The notes below the pieces were generated by a model. That model was not told where the DNA came from, did not search any database, and was given only the letters and a program-made list of their open reading frames with translations. DNA of 6,205 bases from an uncultured Candidatus Altimarinota bacterium (GTDB lineage Bacteria; Patescibacteriota; Gracilibacteria; BD1-5; JAGOOR01), in NCBI GenBank assembly GCA_937920005.1, contig CALETF010000074.1:1-6205 (forward strand). The letters are read 5' to 3'. The translations under genes were made by a program, and so were the position numbers. Below, one piece after another: positions 1 through 6,205 of this stretch. The number at the start of each line of letters is the position of its first letter. Position 1 is the stretch's first letter.

Positions 1-534
1 TTCTTCCACAGTGATGACACCATCACGTTTTACCTTATCCATTGCATCAGCAATAATCTTCCCTGCTTCTTCATTTTGTGCAGAAATAGTTGCGATCGCT
101 GCGATTTCTTCAGAAGATTTCACAGGACGAGAATGTTTACTGAGTTCTTTTGCGACTTCTTTGGCTGCGAGCTTCATACCATTTTTGAGTTCAATCGCAT
201 TGATACCAGAACGTATCTCGCGGAGACCCTCAGAGATCATAGCATAGGTCAGAACAGTGGCAGTCGTTGTACCATCACCAGCAGCATCGTTGGTTTTAGA
301 AGCTACATCTTTGATGAGTTCAGCACCCATATTTTCGATTGGATCTTCGAGATCAAATTCTTTTGCAATAGTAACACCATCATTGGTTACTTGAGGTGCG
401 CCATAGCTTTTTGGAAATACCACATTACGACCCTTTGGACCAAGTGTCGCTGAGACTGCTTCGTGAAGTTTTTTCACTCCTTCGAGCATCTTGAGTCGAC
501 CTGCATCACCGAAGAGAACTTGTTTTTTAGCCAT
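1..534 (-). CDS. groEL: GroEL chaperonin (60 kDa), N-terminal part; runs off the left edge
   Basis: This is the ATP-driven cytosolic folding chaperonin that works as a double-ring complex capped by GroES. Only the first 178 codons are in the window, about a third of the usual 540-550 residue protein. The frame opens with MAKKQVLFGDAGR and contains the ATP-site signatures TLGPKGRNVV (residues 30-39), TNDGVTIAKE (50-59) and GDGTTTATV (86-94). Numbering matches E. coli GroEL exactly, so Asp52 and the nucleotide-site Asp87 are both in place. The visible part covers the equatorial domain and the start of the intermediate domain (ITVEE at the edge). It lies 23 bases after groES on the same strand and should share its promoter and operator. 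No Shine-Dalgarno sequence is visible: the spacer is almost pure A/T. None of its roughly 15 glycines uses TGA. The identification is secure; the remaining two thirds lie outside. Confidence 0.97.
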   Translation of the reverse strand, partial: MAKKQVLFGDAGRLKMLEGVKKLHEAVSATLGPKGRNVVFPKSYGAPQVTNDGVTIAKEFDLEDPIENMGAELIKDVASKTNDAAGDGTTTATVLTYAMISEGLREIRSGINAIELKNGMKLAAKEVAKELSKHSRPVKSSEEIAAIATISAQNEEAGKIIADAMDKVKRDGVITVEE

Positions 535-557
535 AGTATAAAATTATTAAAAATTAA

Positions 558-839
558 TTAATCAACTTTCGCGAGGATGTATTCTGCCGCAACGATAGTG
601 AGATTTTCTTCACCATCGATTTTGATATCATCACCTGAGTATTGACCTTTGATGACTTTGTCACCTTTTTTGAGTTCATATCCGAGTTTCTCTTTGACGA
701 GTGGGCCTACTTCTTCAACAGTAAATACATTTGGACTATCATTCTGCTCTTTGGGGAGGATGATGCCTGAAGCCGTTTCTTTCTTGGCTTCCATTTTTCG
801 GAGGACGAGTCTGTCCTGGAGTGGCGTAATCTTTGCCAT
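558..839 (-). CDS. groES: GroES co-chaperonin (10 kDa)
   Basis: This complete 93-residue protein (E. coli GroES has 97) forms the heptameric lid that closes the GroEL folding chamber. The N-terminus MAKITPLQDRLVLRKME is the typical beta-strand start. The mobile loop that docks on GroEL ends in SGIILP (residues 24-29), close to the family consensus GGIVLP. The end, NLTIVAAEYILAKVD, matches the family's closing strands. It stops with TAA. The ATG at 839 is the only sensible start because it gives the canonical N-terminus. The leader between promoter and start is AT-rich and has no Shine-Dalgarno motif. It is the first gene of a groES-groEL operon and is preceded by a CIRCE-type operator, so heat-shock control by an HrcA repressor is likely. 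It contains no TGA codons, and all seven glycines are GGN. Confidence 0.97.
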   Translation of the reverse strand: MAKITPLQDRLVLRKMEAKKETASGIILPKEQNDSPNVFTVEEVGPLVKEKLGYELKKGDKVIKGQYSGDDIKIDGEENLTIVAAEYILAKVD

Positions 840-863
840 AGAAATAAAAGGTTAAAAAATATT

Positions 864-890
864 TTAGCACCCGTATTATATAGGTGCTAA
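864..890 (-). promoter_or_regulatory. CIRCE-type operator (HrcA binding site) upstream of groES-groEL
   Basis: On the minus strand the site reads TTAGCACCT, nine bases, then GGGTGCTAA. The arms are inverted repeats matching at 8 of 9 positions and separated by exactly 9 bases. The classical CIRCE element is TTAGCACTC-N9-GAGTGCTAA, so each arm keeps the TTAGCAC/GTGCTAA core and differs only at the inner two bases. Its place directly upstream of groES is the usual one for HrcA-repressed chaperonin operons. The -10 box of the promoter lies inside the nine-base spacer, so bound repressor would block RNA polymerase directly. The hrcA gene is not in this window. Confidence 0.93.
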
Positions 891-902
891 TTTTTGTGTC
901 AA
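875..902 (-). promoter_or_regulatory. Sigma-70-type promoter of groES-groEL
   Basis: On the minus strand a perfect -35 box TTGACA (897-902) is followed after 16 bases by a perfect -10 box TATAAT (875-880). Transcription should begin near base 868, giving a leader of about 30 bases before the groES ATG. Two exact consensus boxes at near-ideal spacing suggest a very strong housekeeping-sigma promoter held down by the overlapping operator, rather than one served by an alternative heat-shock sigma factor. The -35 box begins only 6 bases after the stop of the upstream kinase gene. Confidence 0.9.
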
Positions 903-908
903 TAGTTC

Positions 909-2273
909 CTAACGACGACCGAGTTGCTTATGTGGGATTTCGATTCTCACCGTAAATCACTCACCTTCAGCACTGATTAAGTCGACGGCACCCCCTGCAT
1001 CACGTACAATTTTATCAATAATCGAGAGGCCAATACCGAGACCACGGTCGCGTACATCACCAGATTTTGATTTATCAGCTTGGTAAAATTTTTCTTTGAG
1101 GTATGGCAAATCCTCTGATTTTACACCACGACCATTGTCTTGGAATATGATGATATCTGTCGTGCTCTCATGAAAGAAATTCACGCGAAGCTGTGTCCCC
1201 TGCCCCGCATAGCGGAGGAAATTGCCAACAACATTATGAAATATCTGTACGAGACTGTCGTGATCAAAAATGATAGTCGCTCTTTTGGGACCAACATACA
1301 CCATAGATTGACCGTGATGTGAGAGTTCTCATGAGTGTGTCTCTTGAACAATATTAAATATATCGACAAGATTGATCTTTGTCATATCGAAATCCGTTGG
1401 CCGACTCTCAAACGTCTGGAAGTGCATCAAACTCTCGACAATACGAGTGAGTCTGGCAAGCTCTCCTGCCAGAGCATCAATATTTTTGGTATTAAGTTGG
1501 ATAACGCCATCTTTGATACCTTCGAGATAGACACGAATAGCCGTCATGGGTGTTTTGAGCTCATGGCTCATATCGGTGAGAAATTGTGTACGAATACTTT
1601 CTTGATGATCGAGACGAAGTCGGAGATTGTTGAGAGAATCAACCAGAGGACGAAACTCATCTTTCCCCTGATAATCAAGTGTTTTCCCGCCCGAAGTCGT
1701 GAAGTTATCGAGCGTATCAGTGACAGCATGAATAGGTTGAAATGATTTTCTGAGAAAATACAACACAAATGCGACCACCACAATAACAAAAAGAATATTG
1801 ATAGCTACCATGGCAACGAGTACTTGCATCACAAATTGACGCTTTGGATCAGTCCCATCCGTAAAACTAAATCCAAGTGGTGCACTTTTGAGAAACACTG
1901 ACATAGCATTGAGACCAATTACATCCTCTACCTGTTTTTTTTCTACACCAGATTCCTCTAAATACTGCCCAACGGAGTCACGACTAAACACCGGATTTGT
2001 ATCGATATAGGTTTCAATTCCAGAGGCAAGTTTTCAGAGGTCTTCATCGATTTCTCTGTATTTTTCGAGAAGTTCAGGAGCATCATCAGGAAATTGTTTT
2101 ATCAGAGAGAGGATCTCAGCATCTATCTCATTTTGTCTCGTCTCAGCATAAAAAGTCTGCAAGAAATCGAAGAAATACCTCTGGGTTACATACGGTAAAA
2201 CAGTCAGATTGAGGGCGAGGAACAAGGCAACTACACCAGCAACGAGAAGCAAAATCTTTCGAGTAAGAGACAT
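909..2273 (-). CDS. Membrane-bound sensor histidine kinase (HAMP, HisKA, HATPase_c); TGA read as glycine
   Basis: This complete 454-residue two-component sensor kinase should autophosphorylate on a histidine and pass the phosphate to a response regulator. Visible parts in order are: transmembrane helix 1 (about 7-28), an extracytoplasmic sensor region (about 29-147), transmembrane helix 2 (about 148-174), HAMP linker (about 175-226), the HisKA motif FLTDMSHELKTP with phospho-acceptor His237, and the ATP-binding domain. That domain has an N-box (NVVGNFLRYA, Asn347/Asn351), the G1 box DNGRGV (379-384), an F-box-like KEKFYQAD and the G2 box RGLGIGLSI (410-418). The frame contains three TGA codons (2034-2036, 1329-1331, 957-959) at Gly80, Gly315 and Gly439. 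The last lies in GEGFTVRIEIP, where the family expects glycine. Translation ends at TAG. The start was placed at 2273 (MSLTRK before the first helix); ATG 2309 and TTG 2318 would only add a non-hydrophobic tail and abut the likely -10 box. No response regulator is adjacent, so the partner and the stimulus are unknown. Confidence 0.94.
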
Positions 2274-2309
2274 AGGGCAAAATTCTTTTTGAGATGAGTT
2301 GCAAATCAT

Positions 2310-2335
2310 AGTATACAAAAGGGTGTATTTGTAAA
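2310..2335 (-). promoter_or_regulatory. Possible promoter of the histidine kinase gene
   Basis: On the minus strand TATACT (2310-2315) is a good -10 candidate, about 37 bases before the chosen start at 2273. The -35 region is weak: TTTACA (2330-2335) gives a spacing of only 14 bases, and a conventional 17-base spacing falls on a poor A/T match. I call it mainly because this 113-base gap must hold promoters for two divergent genes. A start of transcription near 2303 would exclude the upstream ATG at 2309. Confidence 0.35.
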
Positions 2336-2356
2336 AATAAACTTTCTTCCTATATT
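2329..2356 (+). promoter_or_regulatory. Probable promoter of the pseudouridine synthase gene
   Basis: On the plus strand TTGTAA (2329-2334) and TATATT (2351-2356) are separated by 16 bases, each one or two mismatches from the housekeeping consensus. Transcription would begin near 2363, leaving a leader of about 25 bases before the ATG at 2387. It lies back to back with the kinase promoter, and the two polymerase sites would nearly overlap, so the genes could interfere with each other. No operator repeat is apparent. Confidence 0.5.
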
Positions 2357-2386
2357 TTTCAGAGAAAAACCCAAAACAGATACTTC

Positions 2387-3334
2387 ATGAAACACATACA
2401 ACCATCTCCTGATGACCTCGGACAAAGACTCGATCGATATCTGCGAAAAGTCTTCCCCGGAGCAAAGCTCGGAGAAATCTATGAAGCACTGCGAACAAAA
2501 AAAATCACCCTCGGGGGGAAAAAACTCCCCGAAAGCACGAAACTCCGAGCTGGAGATATTCTCGATATCGATATTGCTCCAGATATTCTCTCCGTATGGG
2601 AAACTCGCGAGACACAAACGCGAGTCATTCATGAAAAACTCGACCCCACGAGAATACTCTACCAAGATGATGATATTCTCGTATACGACAAACCATCAGG
2701 ACTCATCGTACACAGCCCCGATCACAAAACTGATGAAGTATCCCTCATAGAACAAATCGAGGACTATATCGTCTCGCATGGATGGAAACCTGCGGGTACC
2801 TTTTTTCATCCAGCTCTCGCACACAGAATTGATCGTGATACATCGGGTATCATCATCTCTTGCCTCAATCGTCAGTCGTACGAACATATGGCAGAACAAT
2901 TTCGCACCAGAAAAGTAGAAAAAACCTATCATGCGCTCGTGGCAGGAGTACCAGAACCGCGAACAGGAGTTATCACAGCTCCCCTTCTCCGCATCGATAC
3001 TGGGAGAACAGATGAAGCAAAAGTCGTCGTAGACCCTCGTGGTCAAAATGCAGAAACAAGTTATAAAGTCCTCAAAACTGGTACTAAGAATGAATGGAGC
3101 CTCGTCGAGCTCCATCCTAAAACAGGACGCACTCATCAAATACGCGTGCATATGGCACACATAGGTCACCCTCTTATTGGTGATCGTCGCTATGGCGGAC
3201 CAAATGTGGTGAAGTTTCCAGAACTGGGTGAATTACACGGAAGAAAGGGGCATCTGTTACATGCTCAGGAAATATTCTTCACAGACAAAAACAATCTAAA
3301 GAAGAAAATTAAAAGCCTTTTTCAAATTCTTTAA
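2387..3334 (+). CDS. RluA-family 23S rRNA pseudouridine synthase, RluC-like
   Basis: This complete 315-residue enzyme isomerises specific uridines of large-subunit rRNA to pseudouridine. An N-terminal S4 RNA-binding domain (about 11-62, GQRLDRYLRKVFPG and LRAGDILDI) precedes the catalytic domain. The catalytic domain begins at ILYQDDDILVYDKPSGL (90-106), carries the active-site loop HRIDRDTSG (146-154) with catalytic Asp149, and holds the conserved HPKTGRTHQIRVH (243-255) and GHPLIGDRRYG (260-270) motifs. The length and the S4 domain fit RluC/RluD rather than the shorter RluA. HRxDRDTSG and the S4 sequence look closest to RluC (E. coli RluC modifies positions 955, 2504 and 2580), but the target uridines cannot be read from sequence. 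It has no Shine-Dalgarno motif and no TGA among about 23 glycines. Its TAA overlaps the stop of the convergent membrane-protein gene by two bases. Confidence 0.95.
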   Translation: MKHIQPSPDDLGQRLDRYLRKVFPGAKLGEIYEALRTKKITLGGKKLPESTKLRAGDILDIDIAPDILSVWETRETQTRVIHEKLDPTRILYQDDDILVYDKPSGLIVHSPDHKTDEVSLIEQIEDYIVSHGWKPAGTFFHPALAHRIDRDTSGIIISCLNRQSYEHMAEQFRTRKVEKTYHALVAGVPEPRTGVITAPLLRIDTGRTDEAKVVVDPRGQNAETSYKVLKTGTKNEWSLVELHPKTGRTHQIRVHMAHIGHPLIGDRRYGGPNVVKFPELGELHGRKGHLLHAQEIFFTDKNNLKKKIKSLFQIL

Positions 3335-5697
3335 TGACCACTAGATGCATCGAGTAATCCATTTGCGATTGCTCTAGCCTGGTCTGAAGAAGTAATCTCT
3401 TTAATTTCAGATTGAGGTAAATCAAGCGTGCTAAGTTTTGTTTTAATTTCATCAATACTCATACTGCCAATTTTTGCTTTATCCGAAAATAATTCTCGAA
3501 TCTTGGATTTTTGAGGTGAAGTAAGATTATCACCGTTAATTGCAGTTCCATTCTTTTTAATAACACTACCATCAATAGTATGCTCCTTGAAACTATCACT
3601 CCCAATAAGTTTTGCTCATCCTCATGAAGAAGAAGTCGAAGTTGGCTTATCACTTTGAATTTGCGTAAATATATCTTTTATACCTTCATTTTTGATTTGA
3701 TTCACTAATTCTGGATTATCTCTTAAGACTTGAGCGGCTTCAGTACGTGTGGTTGCTTGTTGTAGTTTTGTATTTATCTGATTAAATGCTGTCAATTCTG
3801 CACCCTGTAGGCCAAATCATGTAACAGCCTCATTTAATGCTCTTTTTAATGGATCAAACGCTTTTGCTACATCACGTTCACCAGCTGGTAAACTGGCAAA
3901 TTTTTCTGTAACAGCTTTGATACTTTCGGCACTACCGTTAAGATTAGAGGCAGCCTGATTGAGACCATTGATACCGTCTGAACCAAATATTTCAGCAAGA
4001 TTTTTACTTCTTGACGCTTCGACTGTTTCGTTCACATTTTTAAACATTTTTGTAGCAACAGCATCATATACAGCAGGATTGAAAGCAGCAAACGCTGGAT
4101 GCGGCGTTGGGAGATAGCTCGGAATATGTTGGACAAAATTTCCAACACTATTACCGAATTTTTCAAATGGTGCAAAGGCTGCTTTGGTCACCTCATCATG
4201 AGATACTGCTACTTTGACACCCATCCACATAACAGCCAGAGCTATAAGGGAGAGAATAATGTGAGCAAAAATATCATTTGCCCCATCAGCAAATCATTGA
4301 GCACCACCAGTAAGAGTTTTTCCACCAGAATTACCAACAAATTCAGATAACATAGAACCAAATTCAAATGTTATAAATGCATCTCTCGAATCGCTTCATT
4401 CTCACACTGTTGTTCATTCAGTACCGATAACAATATAAGAAGAATATCCTTTTGGCTCTGTGCCTGTTTCTTTTATACAGTACTTCACCATAAATTCTCC
4501 TGTCGTACAAAATGTGCCACTTCAGTTATCAGAAAGGGATCACGAAGTAAATGTATTATTCACGACTCCGATAAAAAGTAGGCCAAATGAAAGTACTGCA
4601 GATACCAGTACTGGAACCATAGCCAAACTAAAAAACGGCTTGAATCAGAATTCTCATAAATTCACTCACTCACCCGATCATTCCGAACTAAACTCCTTGG
4701 AGAGTTCACCATCACTTACTGCATATGCGAGACCAAAAAGAGGAGAAAACATCACATAAATCCAAAGTTTAAATGCTCGTGAAAGCAATACCCAACACAA
4801 CGCTATCAAAATAATTGCAAAAAATGTTGTTGTAATAAAGGCAACTCCAAATTTGCGGAGCAATTTCAAGAGAGAGCTAACACAGGTTCTTGAATCAACA
4901 TTTGCTCATTCTGTTCCTCAACACACTTTAGCAAAATCCACCATTTCTGTTTTTTGTATTTTGAAAATGTCGTATGCATAGACCATAATAATAAAGAATG
5001 GCCCTGATGAATTTTTTGATATAAACTCGGCTGGAGAGATACACTTAATATTCCCCTCTTCTGTCTCACCGTTATTGGCACAGGACATAGTCTCAGGATT
5101 TGCCCCAGGAGCATCTTCCGAAAAATCAAGAGTAAACTTAGTTGGAATTGTTCGGAGATGAAATACACCCTTATCATCCTTTTGCATGGATGCAATAGCA
5201 CCAGACGGTATAGATAATACCGCTGCAACTGCCTGATTAGCAAATGACAGTGTCCAACTCACAAAAAGCCATGTAAAAGGAACAATCATTATTCCAACCA
5301 GAAAATGTGGTAATTTTTTCTTAAAAGCATAATTGGATTCACTTGAGAATATCTGCATGACAGCCATCCAAAGAAGCATCAAAGCAAATATAATATAGAC
5401 GAGATTACTTACGAGTACCCATACTTGAATAAAATACGGACGAAGACCAAAAAAATCACCCATAGTCCAGTCTGGCGAGAGAAGCCAGCCAGCCAAAATA
5501 ACAGCCGGGGTTAACAAAAATGTAATAACTGTAAAGAGAAAGTTGAGTACTTGAACAATTGCCTCTATAACATCGGAGTCTTTGGTAGTATCAGCAGCAA
5601 AAGTGTACCCTGCAAAAAACACCAAACCCATGAGGAGATATTTCTTCGCTGGAGTAAATTTCTTGAGAAAATAAACGATGTGAGAGATAAATCGCAT
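3331..5697 (-). CDS. Large polytopic membrane protein with long hydrophilic tail, VirB6/TrbL-like; TGA read as glycine
   Basis: This is a 788-residue protein read through fifteen in-frame TGA codons; no TAA or TAG interrupts the frame before 3331. A signal-peptide-like N-terminus (basic start, hydrophobic stretch, possible cleavage after YTFA, residue 34) is followed by hydrophobic segments near 47-73, 91-117, 130-160, 284-327 (probably two helices), 355-379 and 478-498. A loop at 162-282 contains Cys206, Cys219, Cys259 and Cys272. The segment SRAFKLWIYVMFSPLFGLAY (306-325) has the arginine-LW-SPL pattern I associate with VirB6/TrbL-like channel proteins of type IV secretion systems in CPR bacteria. 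That call rests on pattern and topology, not on a catalytic motif. About 290 residues after the last helix are hydrophilic and rich in Ala, Ser, Asn and Lys, with a GGG linker at 692-694. I chose ATG 5697 because it follows the upstream stop by one base; ATG 5742 would overlap that gene by 44 bases. That this is a gene is near certain; its function is tentative. Confidence 0.6.
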
Positions 5698-5698
5698 A

Positions 5699-6205
5699 TT
5701 ATTTTGTTTCAGTGGCAAATATTTTGAGCTCTTTGAGTGCATTAATATTGACTCATTGAGGGAGTTTGACTGTTACCCCTTGGACCAATGGCGCCATATT
5801 TGCACGAAGTACTACGAGCTTTTGATTTGATGCGGTAATGAGTGTGTTATATTCAGCAGCAATACGAGCCGTGAAAACAACTATATTTTTATGGTCTTGT
5901 TCTTGTATTCGAAGTTCTTCAAGCTCAGAGAGAGCACGTATGATAGCAACACCGTCTCGATCGTTATAAAAAGATTCGATGCTATTTTGTTTGTTCTTTA
6001 TTTCTGATTGAAGAGCAGGAAGTGCGCTCGTATGGAGAGCATTAAGCTGGTTAAGACTATTCATAGCCTCTTCTGACTCATTTTTCTTTTCTTCTAATTG
6101 GTTGATATAATTTTCCAGGGCGTTTTGTTTATCAGGATGAAGTCTCAAATAGGAAACTACATCAATATTGAGTATTTCTGTGAGCTCACTAATACGAGGA
6201 AAATG
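5699..6205 (-). CDS. Coiled-coil protein of unknown function, C-terminal part; runs off the right edge
   Basis: The last 168 codons of a gene that starts beyond the window. I do not recognise a family. Residues about 25-135 of the visible part are rich in Glu, Lys, Gln, Asn and Leu with heptad-like spacing (ALENYINQLEEKKNESEEAM, ALSELEELRIQEQDHK), which indicates long alpha-helical coiled coils. The end is more mixed (APLVQGVTVKLPQ, then a short helix). One TGA (5753-5755) is read as glycine at PQGVNINALK, and translation then runs to TAA at 5699-5701. Only one base separates this stop from the ATG of the next gene, so the two are very probably co-transcribed and translationally coupled. Next to a VirB6/TrbL-like protein, a VirB5-like or structural helper role in an envelope machine is conceivable, but nothing in the sequence proves it. 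No transmembrane helix is visible in this part; a signal peptide would lie outside. Confidence 0.75.

Noticed and set aside
76..453. Open frame on the plus strand opposite groEL
   Set aside because: It is the complement of a clearly conserved coding region, and the protein has no recognisable features.
1335..1745. Open frame on the plus strand opposite the histidine kinase
   Set aside because: It is antisense to the HAMP/HisKA region; the kinase frame carries all family motifs and this one has none.
909..2318. Histidine kinase as a pseudogene broken by three nonsense mutations
   Set aside because: All three breaks are TGA, all in one frame, with no frameshift, and every kinase motif is intact. 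The last TGA falls on a conserved glycine. Recoding explains this better than decay.
2274..2318. Longer N-terminus for the histidine kinase (ATG 2309 or TTG 2318)
   Set aside because: The added residues are not hydrophobic or conserved-looking, and both starts lie at or inside the probable -10 box. ATG 2273 gives a typical short basic start before the first helix.
2696..3169. Open frame on the minus strand opposite the pseudouridine synthase
   Set aside because: It is antisense to the catalytic domain, and its Cys/Phe-rich protein looks like a shadow translation.
3290..3345. Possible terminator at the junction of the convergent genes
   Set aside because: I found no stem of useful length followed by a T-run on either strand; the region is A-rich coding sequence.
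3616..4920. Many short separate genes or selenoprotein-type readthrough in the membrane-protein region
   Set aside because: The fifteen interruptions are all TGA in one continuous frame of more than 780 codons with no TAA or TAG. Selenocysteine would not occur this often or in loop glycine-like contexts such as S-x-G-E-x.
4866..5243. Minus-strand open frame overlapping the membrane protein in another frame
   Set aside because: The overlapping frame has the signal peptide, helices and continuity; this one is a chance opening.
5698..5742. Longer N-terminus for the membrane protein starting at ATG 5742
   Set aside because: It would overlap the upstream gene by 44 bases and put a polar stretch before a clear signal-peptide start. 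ATG 5697 lies one base after the upstream stop, the usual coupled arrangement.

Overview
The window comes from a bacterium that reads TGA as glycine (translation table 25). This code is established for the candidate phyla Gracilibacteria (BD1-5) and Absconditabacteria (SR1) of the Patescibacteria/CPR. The evidence is internal. A complete sensor histidine kinase reads cleanly through three TGA codons, one of them inside the conserved C-terminal GxGF-type motif of the kinase domain. A 788-residue membrane protein reads through fifteen more, and a third frame through one. TAA and TAG remain stops. With the standard code, two of the genes would look like strings of pseudogene fragments. I cannot decide between the two phyla from this window.

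Layout. Bases 1-902 (minus strand) hold the chaperonin operon: a perfect-consensus promoter (TTGACA-16-TATAAT) embedded in a CIRCE-type operator, then groES, then the first 178 codons of groEL, which runs off the left edge. Bases 909-2273 (minus) encode a HAMP-type membrane sensor kinase with no response regulator beside it. Bases 2274-2386 are a short divergent promoter region. Bases 2387-3334 (plus) encode a RluA/RluC-family 23S rRNA pseudouridine synthase. Bases 3331-5697 (minus) encode a large polytopic membrane protein with a long hydrophilic tail, resembling VirB6/TrbL-type secretion channel components. It is tightly coupled (one base between stop and start) to an upstream coiled-coil protein, 5699-6205, that enters from the right edge.

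Function. groES-groEL, the pseudouridine synthase and the kinase are housekeeping or regulatory genes. The right-hand pair looks like part of a larger operon for an envelope apparatus, possibly a type IV secretion or pilus-like machine, and it is the least understood part of the window. Coding density is very high: the convergent genes at 3331-3334 share their stop codons, and no intergenic gap exceeds about 113 bases. None of the five visible start codons has a clear Shine-Dalgarno sequence. I saw no tRNA, rRNA, CRISPR array, insertion sequence or convincing terminator hairpin.
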